Positions 34,728-42,794 of a stretch of DNA of 64,000 bases are shown piece by piece. The stretch covers positions 6,262,001-6,326,000 of the forward strand of contig NZ_CP108394.1 of NCBI RefSeq assembly GCF_041435215.1, read 5' to 3'. Position 1 is the stretch's first letter. Each line of letters starts with the position of its first letter. The DNA is from Streptomyces sp. NBC_01314. Its GTDB lineage: Bacteria; Actinomycetota; Actinomycetes; Streptomycetales; Streptomycetaceae. The notes under the pieces were generated by a model, which made no database searches, was not told the DNA's origin, and saw only the letters and a list, made by a program, of their open reading frames with translations. Position numbers and translations under genes: made by a program.

Positions 34728-34821
34728 CCGGTGAGCATCGTGCCGGGGACGAGGTCCCCGCAATGGGCCCACCATGCGCGATCCACGAATCGAGCCTAAG
34801 GCCCTGCCATAGGCTGACCCG

Positions 34822-35793
34822 GTGCGCTACGACCTCGACGACCTGCGGCTCTTCCTCGACATCGTGACGGAGGGCTCGATCACGGCCGGGGCCCGCCGGA
34901 TGCACCTGAGCCTCCCCTCCGCCAGCGCGCGGGTGCGATCCCTGGAACACCACGCCGGGGTGGCCCTGCTGATCCGGGGCCGGCGCGGCGTGCGGCCCAC
35001 CCCGGCGGGGACCACGCTGGCCCGCCACGCCCGAGAGGTCCTCGACCGCACGGCACGCCTCGAAAGCGCCGTCGCCAGCTACGCCCGCCCCCGGACCGAG
35101 CCCCTGACCCTGCTGGGCGGCGGCTCCGCCCTGCACCGGCTGGTGCCGCGCGCCCTGGTCTCGTTCCTGCGGGCCCACCCGGACATCGACGTCACCGTCT
35201 CCGAGAGCCGCACCCCGCGCACCCTGCGGCTGCTCGCGGCCGGCGAGGCGGACCTCGGGGTCGTCGTCGACGACGAGGCTCGCGACCGGGGCCTCGACAC
35301 GGAACCGCTCGGCGACGACTCCCTCGTCGTGGTCGGTCAGGCAGGCGGCATCCTCGCCGGACGCACCGCGCTGACGTACAGCGAGGTGGCCGAGCATCCT
35401 CTCGTCGGCCTCGACGCCGACTCCTCGCTCCGCCGTTGGATCGAGCAGCACCTCGGCCCGCACGCCCCCGCCGCCCGTCACCGCACCACCGTCGCCGACC
35501 TGGGCACCCTCGTCGCCCTGGCCTCCGCCGGAGTGGGCCTCGCCGTCGTGCCCCGCCGCGCCCTGGACCCGGACCGTCAGCCGCTGGACGTGTGCGAGCT
35601 GAGCGAGCCCTGGGCCCGCCGCCACCACCTGCTGGCCTGGGGCGCCAAGGCCCGCACCTCACCCGCGTCGACGGCGGCCGAGGCGCTGGCCGAACACCTG
35701 CGACAGGCGGCCGGCTCCCTCTCCCTTCCCCTCTCCCCGACGGAATCGCTCACACCCGGCCTCCACAACACCGTTGCTCCACCCCTTGTCTGA
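34822..35793 (+). CDS. LysR-family transcriptional regulator
   Basis: 323 aa from GTG 34822. The winged helix-turn-helix is at residues 5-60 (LRLFLDIVTEGSITAGARRM, LPSASARVRSLEHHAGVALL), then an effector domain of periplasmic-binding fold (LTLLGGGSALHRLVPRALVS, LVALASAGVGLAVVPRRAL). LysR proteins usually control the divergently transcribed neighbour, here the TSUP transporter. The stop codon lies inside a copy of the 15-bp palindrome (35790-35804). Confidence 0.92.
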   Translation: MRYDLDDLRLFLDIVTEGSITAGARRMHLSLPSASARVRSLEHHAGVALLIRGRRGVRPTPAGTTLARHAREVLDRTARLESAVASYARPRTEPLTLLGGGSALHRLVPRALVSFLRAHPDIDVTVSESRTPRTLRLLAAGEADLGVVVDDEARDRGLDTEPLGDDSLVVVGQAGGILAGRTALTYSEVAEHPLVGLDADSSLRRWIEQHLGPHAPAARHRTTVADLGTLVALASAGVGLAVVPRRALDPDRQPLDVCELSEPWARRHHLLAWGAKARTSPASTAAEALAEHLRQAAGSLSLPLSPTESLTPGLHNTVAPPLV

Positions 35794-35804
35794 CGGATCG
35801 TCAG
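35790..35804. promoter_or_regulatory. CTGACG-N3-CGTCAG operator before the LLM gene
   Basis: CTGACGGATCGTCAG, a perfect 6-3-6 palindrome. It overlaps the LysR stop codon and lies 113 bases upstream of the LLM start, farther than in the other cases, so this transcript probably has a leader. Confidence 0.62.
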
Positions 35805-35917
35805 CTACGACGATGGACGCGGCCGAGTCGCCGGCTGTGCCGAGCGCGGCTCATGTCGCCCGGCCACGCACATGGCGGACACCGAGGACCCGGTAGCCGG
35901 GGAGTGGGGGAGCGACC

Positions 35918-36892
35918 GTGCGAACACCGCAGGAAAGCGAGCCGGGCGGACTGGCCGGGGCAGGCGGACCGAGCGGACCGGCCTACGGGATGCAGCTCCC
36001 CGTCCAGTCGCAGAGCACTCTCTATGCCGAGCCCTGGGAGGCGGACGCCGGTCCCGAGGATCTGGCCGAGATCGCGCGGGCCGCCGACCGGGCGGGGTTC
36101 GCGTACGTCGCCACCTGCGACCACGTGGCCATCCCGCGCCGCCTCGCGCCCGCGATGAGCACGGTCTGGTACGACCCGGTCGCCACGCTCGCCTACCTGG
36201 CGGGGGTGACGGAGCGCGTCCGGCTGCTCAGCCACGTCGCGGTAGTCGGACTCCGCCACCCACTCCTCACCGCCAAGCAGTACGCCACCCTCGACCACCT
36301 CTCCGGCGGCCGGCTGATCCTCGGCGTCGGCGCCGGTCACGTACGGGAGGAGTTCGAGGCGCTCGGCGTCGACTTCGACCGCCGGGGAGCCGTCCTGGAC
36401 GAGTGCGTGGACGCCCTGCGAGCGGCCCTCGGCCCGGACGAATTCCCTTCCCACCACGGCAAGTTGTACGACTTCGAGGGCCTGGGTCAGCGCCCCCGCC
36501 CGGCCCAGGACCGTATCCCGGTGTGGGTGGGCGGCTCGTCCCCCGCCGCCGTACGCCGGGCCGCCGTCCGCGGCGACGGCTGGCTGCCGCAGGGCGACCC
36601 CCGCGACCGGCTACCGGCCCAGATCACCCGACTCCGACGCCTCCGGGAGGAGGCCGGCGTAACCACCCCCCTCACCATCGGCGCGATCACCGAGCCGCTG
36701 TACGTAGGGGACCCGACCTGGAACGTCGGCCGCCGCACCCTCACCGGCCCCCCGGAAGCCCTCGCGGAGTCGCTGCGGGCGTACGGGGCGATGGGGGTGG
36801 ACCAGATCCAGGTGCGGTTCCGTAGCCGTGGCCGGGGTGAACTCACGGACCAGATGGCGCAGTTCGGGGCCGAGGTGGGACCGTTGTTGTAG
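35918..36892 (+). CDS. LLM class (F420-dependent type) oxidoreductase
   Basis: 324 aa from GTG 35918, with GGGGGAG 5 bases upstream; the first ~23 residues are a Gly/Pro-rich lead before MQLPVQSQSTLYAEPWE. Luciferase-like barrel motifs: [58 protein letters not shown] and PVWVGGSSPAAVRRAAVRGD. These enzymes use F420H2 or FMN to reduce or oxidise diverse substrates. Residues RLAPAMS and the GHVREEFEALGVDF stretch fit the actinobacterial F420 group, and fbiC lies in the same window. Substrate unknown. Confidence 0.9.
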   Translation: MRTPQESEPGGLAGAGGPSGPAYGMQLPVQSQSTLYAEPWEADAGPEDLAEIARAADRAGFAYVATCDHVAIPRRLAPAMSTVWYDPVATLAYLAGVTERVRLLSHVAVVGLRHPLLTAKQYATLDHLSGGRLILGVGAGHVREEFEALGVDFDRRGAVLDECVDALRAALGPDEFPSHHGKLYDFEGLGQRPRPAQDRIPVWVGGSSPAAVRRAAVRGDGWLPQGDPRDRLPAQITRLRRLREEAGVTTPLTIGAITEPLYVGDPTWNVGRRTLTGPPEALAESLRAYGAMGVDQIQVRFRSRGRGELTDQMAQFGAEVGPLL

Positions 36893-36952
36893 AAGCCGCC
36901 CGCCCTGCCTCGGAGGCTGTGGAAGGGCAGGCGGCTGATGGTGCGGGGCCGG

Positions 36953-37159
36953 CTACCGGAGTTCTGTTTCCCGCCTGGTCCGGCAGCGAGGACATCGGCA
37001 AGGCGGCCACTCGTGCGACTGTGGCAGGCGCTCGGTGTCGTGCGCACTGGTGACCGTGCGCTGCTGTGGCTGGCCGTCGGTCTCGCCGTCAGGGCTGATC
37101 CGGTAGGTGCGGATGGTCAGTCGGGAGGCCCCGTTGCCGGGGTACCGCCCAGCTTTCAC
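36953..37159 (-). CDS. small conserved protein, third gene of overlapping mini-operon
   Basis: 68 aa from GTG 37159, overlapping the preceding stop as GTGA. Reads MKAGRYPGNGASRLTIRTYR, then ISPDGE, and ends with a Cys pair motif (PPCRCPRCRTRRE). The Ser-Arg-Leu-Thr-Ile-Arg-Thr-Tyr-Arg core and CxCxxC tail suggest a small, possibly metal-binding protein found in Streptomyces beside the two upstream genes. Function unknown. Confidence 0.65.
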   Translation of the reverse strand: MKAGRYPGNGASRLTIRTYRISPDGETDGQPQQRTVTSAHDTERLPQSHEWPPCRCPRCRTRRETELR

Positions 37160-37347
37160 CGGGTCCCGTCCGTGCCGGGCGCGTGGCAGGAGCACGGGCA
37201 GGCGGACATCAGCAGCAGGCCCATGGTTCCCGGCAGCGGTACGTCGGCCGTCTGACGACATCGCCGGTGCAGGTCCTCGTAGCCGGGCCGCCCCGCGAGC
37301 GCGCACTCGGCCGACAGCGCCGCGTCCGTCTCCGACGGCCTCAACAC
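37156..37347 (-). CDS. small Cys-rich protein, second gene of mini-operon
   Basis: 63 aa from GTG 37347, which overlaps the previous stop (GTGTTGA). Contains GYEDLHRRCRQTADVPLPG and a cluster SACPCSCH near the C-terminus. The DLHRRCRQT-DVPLP and CxCxCH patterns recur in small Streptomyces proteins of unknown role. Both ends overlap neighbours by a few bases, so the trio is translated together. Confidence 0.68.
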   Translation of the reverse strand: MLRPSETDAALSAECALAGRPGYEDLHRRCRQTADVPLPGTMGLLLMSACPCSCHAPGTDGTR

Positions 37348-37682
37348 GCCACCACCTGCTCGGCGCCGATGGTGTGCCGGTCGAGGTCGATGCCGAAGTC
37401 GGCGGCGAGAACCAGGGCGAGCCGCCGCCGGGACTGCCGCGCCTGCTCCCGCTCTACTGCGACGAGGTAGGGGCGGACGAGCGGGGAGGCGGCGCCGTCG
37501 AAGGGGCCCTGGTCAAGGCCGTACGGGGAACGCGGGGCGGGGAGCGGCCCGGTGGTCCTTGAGGATGCCTCGGACTCGTGCCCGGGGCCGGGCTCGAAGA
37601 GGCACGTACCGGCTCGCCTCCTGCCGGTGCCTGGCGCCAAGACGCTCAGAACGCACCGCAAGAGGGCATGGATAATGCTCAC
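37341..37682 (-). CDS. small conserved protein, first gene of mini-operon
   Basis: 113 aa from GTG 37682, chosen because AAGGAG lies 9 bases upstream. The N-terminus is basic and partly hydrophobic (MSIIHALLRCVLSVLAPGTG), and the C-terminal half is the conserved part: LVRPYLVAVEREQARQSRRR, then ALVLAADFGIDLDRHTIGAE. This VRPY-AxERE ending is common among small Streptomyces proteins that accompany short GntR regulators. Divergent from the GntR gene at 37839, with a 13-bp palindrome between. Function unknown. Confidence 0.72.
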   Translation of the reverse strand: MSIIHALLRCVLSVLAPGTGRRRAGTCLFEPGPGHESEASSRTTGPLPAPRSPYGLDQGPFDGAASPLVRPYLVAVEREQARQSRRRLALVLAADFGIDLDRHTIGAEQVVAC

Positions 37683-37755
37683 TGTCGCCAGCTCCTTTTC
37701 AGCTGATGGCCGTGCCCCGGGAGGTCCCACAACCTCGCCGGGGTCTTACATTCCC

Positions 37756-37793
37756 AGAGGGTAGACGGACTGTACTACCCCCGTCTACCCTCT
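37756..37793. promoter_or_regulatory. 13-bp palindromic operator between mini-operon and GntR gene
   Basis: AGAGGGTAGACGG at 37756-37768 is the exact reverse complement of CCGTCTACCCTCT at 37781-37793, with a 12-base spacer that itself holds TACTACC. It sits in the middle of the divergent promoter region and is the likely binding site of the GntR regulator encoded at 37839. Confidence 0.65.
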
Positions 37794-37838
37794 GTGGTAG
37801 CTATGGCAGGTACACGCTCGCCGCCTACTGTCCTGGGC

Positions 37839-38108
37839 ATGAGCATTGACCGGGAAGGGCCAGTCCCGCCGTACCGTCAGATCGCCGACAGCCTGCGCGC
37901 CCGCATCGAGGACGGCAGCATCCAGACCGGCCGCCGTATCCCGAGTCTCGTCGAGCTGGAAGCCGAGTTCGGCGTGGCCCGCGACACTTTGCGCAAGGCC
38001 GTGAAGGTGCTCAAGGACGAGGGACTGGTGGAGACGGTGACGGGCATGGGCGTGTACGTGGTGGACAAGCTGAGGCAGGGCTCGTTCGTCGCTGATCAGG
38101 AGAAGTGA
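37839..38108 (+). CDS. short GntR-family regulator
   Basis: 89 aa from ATG 37839 (MSIDREGPVPPYRQIADSLR). It consists almost entirely of the winged helix-turn-helix: RIEDGSIQTGRRIPSLVELE, FGVARDTLRKAVKVLKDEGL and TGMGVYVVDKL. The effector domain of full GntR proteins is absent, so it may respond to nothing or to a partner. It faces the three-gene operon across a perfect palindrome and is expected to regulate that operon and itself. Confidence 0.9.
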   Translation: MSIDREGPVPPYRQIADSLRARIEDGSIQTGRRIPSLVELEAEFGVARDTLRKAVKVLKDEGLVETVTGMGVYVVDKLRQGSFVADQEK

Positions 38109-38336
38109 CGGCAGCCGACCGTGGTGCGACGCGGGTCGGGACAGTCGGCACTGTGGGGGCGGCCGTCGGGCAACGGGGCACGGTCGCCCCGTGCGCAGCC
38201 GGACCCCGTGCGGCCGTGTAGGCCGTTTGCCGGTGTCGTCGTGCGCGATCCCGAAGCGGATCCAACGATTCCAGGTGTGCCCGTCAGGCGATGACGTACG
38301 CCTGTGTCCGGGGCACGTGGACGGAGGTATGTGAGC

Positions 38337-39851
38337 ATGAGACATCGAATAGTCGCCCTCGCGGTGGCGGGTGTGCTGGCCGCGACGATCCCGGCCGGCG
38401 CGGCTTCCCCGGAGCCCGTGCCCGGGTACGGGTACGGGTACGAGGACGGGTACGGGTACGGGGACTCACCGCCGCCGGGGCCGACCGCTCCACCACCCGG
38501 TTCGGCGTCGCCGGACGGCGAGGCCTGGGCCTGGACGCAGCTGACCAGCGGCGGCACCCAGATCCGATACGTGTCCACGGACTCCAGCCAAACGTGCCCC
38601 AGCGTGCGCTACACGTACGGGGGAAGCCAGCACACGGACCCGCTCAGCCGGAGGAGCGAGCCCGGGGGGCTCCAGTTCCCGACCACCGTCTGCGAGGCCG
38701 AGGTGCGCCTCACGGCCTCCGACGCGACGCTGGTGCCCGCGACGGTACGAGCGGCCAGGCTGCACCCGTCGACGGGTCAGCTGCCTCTGCCGAACTGGAC
38801 CTCGACCACCCGTCCCGCCAGGATCGGCGTCATCGGCGACACCGGCTGCGAACTCCCCGCGGACATGAACGAGCCGGCGCAGGACTGTGCGAACCGCTGG
38901 CCGTTCCGGCAGATCGCGGACAGTGTCGTCGACCGGACGAGGCCGAATCTCGTCGTCCACGTCGGTGACTATCTCTACCGGGAGGACCCCGGCAGGGGGA
39001 ACGACAATCCGGCGGGCTGCACGGGCACCGCCGACGCGGCCAGCTGGGCCTGCGTGGTCGCCGACTTCTTCAGGCCCGCCGAACGGCTGCTGGCCACGGC
39101 TCCCGTCGTGCTGGCGCGGGGCAACCACGAGGACTGCAACATGAACCAGCAGGGCGGCGCGGGCGGCGCGTGGTTCCGCTATCTCGCCGACGAACTGCGC
39201 TCCAACGGTACCTGCAGCCTGTTCAGCCAGCCTGCGATGATCCACGCCGGCACGCTGACCCTCGCCTCCGTGGACTCCTCGCTCGCCGACCGGCGGGACG
39301 ACGGAAGCACAGCGAACCAGGGCACCTACACCACGCAGTTCAACGCCGTGAACCAGGCCGCGGCGCAGGCTCCCGGTGACGTCTTCGTGGTCACGCACAA
39401 GCCGCTGTGGATGGTGAAGGCGGCCGGACAGACGCCGGGGGCGGTCACCTGGGCGACGCGGGTTCTCGACGGGGCCGTCGCCAACACCCAGCTGCGTCAC
39501 CTGCAGAGCAAGGTACGCATGGTGCTCTCGGGACACTTCCACCTCGCCCAGAAGCTCGACTTCGACAGCACCCGCCCACCCCAGCTGACCCTGGGCAACT
39601 CCGGTGGCCCCCTGGACAACGGCCCGATCGACGGCAATGTCGAGCTGCAGTCCATCGGCACGCCGCCGCAGCAGGTGAACCAGTCGGTGACCAAGCTGCG
39701 GACCCCCGGAGGTCTGGCGATCTACGGTTACGGGGACCTCCGCTGGGACGGCACGACCTGGATTCTCACCTTCCGTGACAGGACCGGCGACCCCCTGGGC
39801 AACAGCTGCCGACTGAGCACGAGCACCGACCACCGGAACTTCGTCTGCTAG
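38337..39851 (+). CDS. secreted purple-acid-phosphatase-type metallophosphoesterase
   Basis: 504 aa from ATG 38337, with GGAGG 9 bases upstream. A signal peptide (IVALAVAGVLAATIPAGAAS) is followed by an unusual GYGYGYEDGYGYGD stretch and a Pro-rich linker. All five purple-acid-phosphatase motifs are present in order: GDTG near residue 166, GDYLY near 208, GNHED near 262, VVTH near 350 and GHFH near 398. The Tyr of GDYLY is the usual iron ligand. It should hydrolyse phosphomonoesters outside the cell, giving a role in phosphate scavenging. No pho box was recognised upstream. Confidence 0.88.
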   Translation: MRHRIVALAVAGVLAATIPAGAASPEPVPGYGYGYEDGYGYGDSPPPGPTAPPPGSASPDGEAWAWTQLTSGGTQIRYVSTDSSQTCPSVRYTYGGSQHTDPLSRRSEPGGLQFPTTVCEAEVRLTASDATLVPATVRAARLHPSTGQLPLPNWTSTTRPARIGVIGDTGCELPADMNEPAQDCANRWPFRQIADSVVDRTRPNLVVHVGDYLYREDPGRGNDNPAGCTGTADAASWACVVADFFRPAERLLATAPVVLARGNHEDCNMNQQGGAGGAWFRYLADELRSNGTCSLFSQPAMIHAGTLTLASVDSSLADRRDDGSTANQGTYTTQFNAVNQAAAQAPGDVFVVTHKPLWMVKAAGQTPGAVTWATRVLDGAVANTQLRHLQSKVRMVLSGHFHLAQKLDFDSTRPPQLTLGNSGGPLDNGPIDGNVELQSIGTPPQQVNQSVTKLRTPGGLAIYGYGDLRWDGTTWILTFRDRTGDPLGNSCRLSTSTDHRNFVC

Positions 39852-40031
39852 GAGCCGTCCGGGCAGCGGGGCGGGGGAAACCGTGTCTGCGGCTTCTCCG
39901 TCCTGCCGTCGGAGTGGGCGAGTCGGGGGAACCTGTCTGACAGCTTCGCGGTTCGTCCTTGAAACTTCGAACAACTTACGCCCGAGTCACGTATGTAGGG
40001 GAGTCATGGCTTCGGCGGAAGGACACGTGAG

Positions 40032-40787
40032 GTGCGATCCCCCCGACACGTCAGCACGTCCCAGCATGTAGGCACCCCCGTTTCAGCTGTTCCCGCACGT
40101 CCCTCCCGTGTCCCGGCACACCCGCCCCGCTTGTCGGAAGCGTCGTCCCAGGGCCTGTCCGTCGCGCTCGCCTGTGTCGAGAGGGAGTGGCCGCACGACG
40201 ACTGGCCGGCCCCCGACGACCGGTACGTGAGCAGCGCGCTGCACGTCCCGCCGCCCTACCGTGAACTCCGCGAGACCGAGGCGGACGTCGTGGTCCTGCG
40301 CTGCGAGGACCCGTCGGTGTCCTTCGCGACGCTGTTGAAGGCCAGGGGTTCCATGAGCGCCCCGGTGATCGTCGTCAGCCCCCGCCGGGACCCCGAGGCG
40401 GTCGTGGAGGTGTTCCGGGGCGGGGCCGGCTATCTCGTCGAGGGCGACTACTGCACCTGCATGCTCTCCTCCGCGGTCGTGGCCGCCACGGTCGGCCACA
40501 CCTATTTCTCGCCCGTCGCCTGCGCCGCCATCCGGGACGCTGCCCGGCATCTGCCGGACCACGGGGAGGCGATGGAGCGGCTGCGCTCACTGCTCTCGCC
40601 CCGCGAACGCCAGATCATGGAGCTCCTCTCCACCGGCCTCGGCGCCCAGGAGATCGGGCTGCGCCTCCGGCTGAGCGAGAAGACCGTCCGCAACAACCTC
40701 AGCAACGTCTACGCCAAGCTGGATGTCCGCGGGAGTACGGAGGCGGTGCTGAGGTGGCTGGGAGCGACCCCCAGAGTTCGCGTATGA
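40032..40787 (+). CDS. LuxR/NarL-type regulator with degenerate receiver domain
   Basis: 251 aa from GTG 40032; the Pro/Ala-rich first 40 residues make the exact start uncertain. A receiver-like fold covers about 40-165 (PVIVVSPRRDPEAVVEVFRG, GAGYLVEGDYCTCMLSSAVV). The expected phospho-Asp position reads VVVLRCEDP, so classical phosphorylation is doubtful. The C-terminal HTH is complete: LLSPRERQIMELLSTGLGAQ and LRLSEKTVRNNLSNVYAKLD. It is followed by a terminator shared with the convergent secreted-protein gene. No sensor kinase is nearby. Confidence 0.88.
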   Translation: MRSPRHVSTSQHVGTPVSAVPARPSRVPAHPPRLSEASSQGLSVALACVEREWPHDDWPAPDDRYVSSALHVPPPYRELRETEADVVVLRCEDPSVSFATLLKARGSMSAPVIVVSPRRDPEAVVEVFRGGAGYLVEGDYCTCMLSSAVVAATVGHTYFSPVACAAIRDAARHLPDHGEAMERLRSLLSPRERQIMELLSTGLGAQEIGLRLRLSEKTVRNNLSNVYAKLDVRGSTEAVLRWLGATPRVRV

Positions 40788-40881
40788 GAACGCCGGATTG
40801 AGCGTATTCAGGAACGCACGGAGCTCGTGGAGGCCGACCCGTGGAGGCCGAATAGAGCCCGTTTGAAAAACCCCACGAAAA

Positions 40882-40908
40882 AATCCCCCGCGCATAGCAC
40901 GGGGGATT
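40882..40908. terminator. bidirectional terminator
   Basis: AATCCCCCG (40882-40890) and CGGGGGATT (40900-40908) pair perfectly over a 9-base loop; A-rich sequence on the left would give U-rich ends on the minus transcript. It lies between the convergent LuxR gene and the secreted-protein gene ending at 40928. Confidence 0.8.
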
Positions 40909-40927
40909 ATCCGGGTTTCTCCGGCCG

Positions 40928-41719
40928 CTATTGAATGGTGACGTCGGAGAGCGGAACCTCGATGTCGGTCACGTTCGCGCCACCCTCCTCGAATCCGGGT
41001 TCGGCGCGGGCGCTGTTCCCACTGTTGAGAATTCCGTTGGCCTGGGGCGTACCGCACTGGACGTTGCGCAGCCAGAGCCGGCCGTCCGGCGTTCCGCTGG
41101 GCAGGAGCTGCGGATAGAAGACGTGGACGGTCGCGGCCCCCTCACTGGGGGAGAAGAACACCGTCTGGCCGTCCTGGGCGTCCTTGTAGGTGGCCTTGAG
41201 GAAGCCGCTGACGTCGGTGCGCTTGTGGGACCACATGAAGAAGGCGATGTGGTCCGCCTTCACCGTGTCACTCCTGGAGAAGGAGAACGACGACGTGGTG
41301 TCGTCGCGCTTGATGTTGAATTCCTGCGTGGCGAACTTGATGCCGATCTCGAAGATGGAGCTCCCCAGCTTCGTACTGCCGTCCGTGTTGAAGCCGTCCT
41401 CCAGCTGAATGACGCGGGTCACGGACGCCGAGCCGCTGAAGGTCTTGGTAGCGGGGCTGGTGACCCCGCAGTTGTCCGTGACCGTGGTCACCCGCTCGTT
41501 GGGGCCCAGGCTGTTGGCCTTGCTCTGGACGTCCACGAACTCGCAGTTTTCCAGCTTGTTCGAGTCCGTACGGCAGTCGGTGGCCACCTCGTCGGGGGTG
41601 GCGGCACCCGCGCTGTACATCAGCGGGACGGCCAGTCCGAGGGCGACGACCGGCGCCAGCGCGAGGGTGATGCGCTTCTTCTTGCTGCGGTGGTTGCCGC
41701 TGCGCCCGGTGCGTGTCAT
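40928..41719 (-). CDS. secreted aerolysin-like protein, copy A
   Basis: 263 aa from ATG 41719, with AGGAG 6 bases upstream. A signal peptide with basic N-terminus (NHRSKKKRITLALAPVVALG, LAVPLMYSAGA) precedes a mature protein of about 220 residues. It opens with a Cys-containing segment (LENCEFVDVQSKANSLGPNE, RVTTVTDNCG). Ser/Thr-rich strands follow (IKRDDTTSSFSFSRSDTV), then KADHIAFFMWSHKRTDVSGF. Alternating S/T strands followed by an F/W-P-like strand and a ..SG turn are typical of the aerolysin/ETX-MTX2 pore-forming fold. It shares this layout with the next gene upstream. The fold call is inference. Confidence 0.7.
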   Translation of the reverse strand: MTRTGRSGNHRSKKKRITLALAPVVALGLAVPLMYSAGAATPDEVATDCRTDSNKLENCEFVDVQSKANSLGPNERVTTVTDNCGVTSPATKTFSGSASVTRVIQLEDGFNTDGSTKLGSSIFEIGIKFATQEFNIKRDDTTSSFSFSRSDTVKADHIAFFMWSHKRTDVSGFLKATYKDAQDGQTVFFSPSEGAATVHVFYPQLLPSGTPDGRLWLRNVQCGTPQANGILNSGNSARAEPGFEEGGANVTDIEVPLSDVTIQ

Positions 41720-41859
41720 GTGTATCTCCTGCAAGGGGGATCGGGGGAGAAGAGCTGGTGGGATGGGTTGTGCTGTGGGGGTGGGGGTGGGGGATTCCGT
41801 GGGGGGAAAAGTCTGTGTGGTGGTCGGGGGTCCTGGGACCGTCGGCTCTAGGCCTCCGG

Positions 41860-42597
41860 TCAGCAGTCCTCCAGCACGACCTTGCTGGTGCCGTCCGCGA
41901 GTCCGGGCGTGCCCGCGGCGCTCTCCAGGATGACGGGACCCTCGACGACCTCCGGCGCCACGAAGTTCTTCTCGGGGGAGGGGTTCACGGCGAAGCTTCC
42001 GGGATCGGCGTCGAGGTGCACCCGCCATTCGCCGGTCATGCGCTGGATCTTCGGCGTGAACGTCACGTGCATGATCTTGCCGACGGGGACTTCCCGCTGT
42101 TCCGACTCGCTGGCGGTGGCCGTCTTGATGGTCATGTCCAGCGTGCCCTTGTGCTTCACCCAGCCGCCGCTCAGGGCTCCGAAGAGACCACCGAGGGCGC
42201 CCTGCTGGGTCGCGGTGTACTTGCCCTGGCCCTGGCCAATCGCCTTCGAGAACTCGGTGGTCACCTTCGACGGTTCGGTGGCGTTCGGCTCGCAGTTCGG
42301 GAAGTCGACGGTGACCTTCTCCGTGGGGCCGTCGAAGGTCTCGAACTTCGTCTCGACGAAATCACAGGTGTCCGACTCGAAACCGTCCCCGAGCCCGCCC
42401 CCGAAGTCCCTCGTCGTCTGCTGTTTGCCGTTGAGCTTGGAAGTCCTTTCGCACATCCTCATGATCTGGTCCGGCGTCTTTTCGTCGGCCGCGCTGGCCG
42501 ACGGCAACACTACGGCTGCGATAGCCGTGCCGGTCACAAGTGAGGCACCGATCGCCAGGTACCGGACCTTCTTGTTCTTGAAGCGCCTCTTCGCCAT
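41860..42597 (-). CDS. secreted aerolysin-like protein, copy B
   Basis: 245 aa from ATG 42597, with AAGGAG about 10 bases upstream. Signal peptide YLAIGASLVTGTAIAAVVLP then ASA. The mature part has a Cys segment parallel to copy A (SDTCDFVETKFETFDGPTEK, VTVDFPNCEPN), a Gly-rich centre (QQGALGGLFGALSGGWVKHK), Thr-rich strands (DMTIKTATASESEQREVPVG), then KIMHVTFTPKIQRMTGEW, the usual C-terminal strand pattern of aerolysin-like proteins. It ends VVLEDC. Same strand as copy A, 140 bp apart; probably one transcript. Target and role unknown. Confidence 0.7.
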   Translation of the reverse strand: MAKRRFKNKKVRYLAIGASLVTGTAIAAVVLPSASAADEKTPDQIMRMCERTSKLNGKQQTTRDFGGGLGDGFESDTCDFVETKFETFDGPTEKVTVDFPNCEPNATEPSKVTTEFSKAIGQGQGKYTATQQGALGGLFGALSGGWVKHKGTLDMTIKTATASESEQREVPVGKIMHVTFTPKIQRMTGEWRVHLDADPGSFAVNPSPEKNFVAPEVVEGPVILESAAGTPGLADGTSKVVLEDC

Positions 42598-42731
42598 GAT
42601 CGGCTCTCTCCTTGGGGGTGGCTTTACCTTCCGATGGCAAATTATTGGGGCCCCGTACGTGTTATGGACAGGGTCAAATGTCCCTACCCACCGGTCACTT
42701 GAGATCGCGATCGCAAGCATGTGCCTCACAT

Positions 42732-42746
42732 CTGACGTTACGTCAG
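42732..42746. promoter_or_regulatory. CTGACG-N3-CGTCAG operator before the SDR gene
   Basis: CTGACGTTACGTCAG, a perfect 6-3-6 palindrome ending 48 bases before the SDR start codon. It lies in the divergent region between copy B of the secreted proteins and the SDR gene. Confidence 0.7.
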
Positions 42747-42794
42747 CTACGGAGGTACGCTGACCTCGGTCAACGCACCGCGAAGGGAGTCCAC

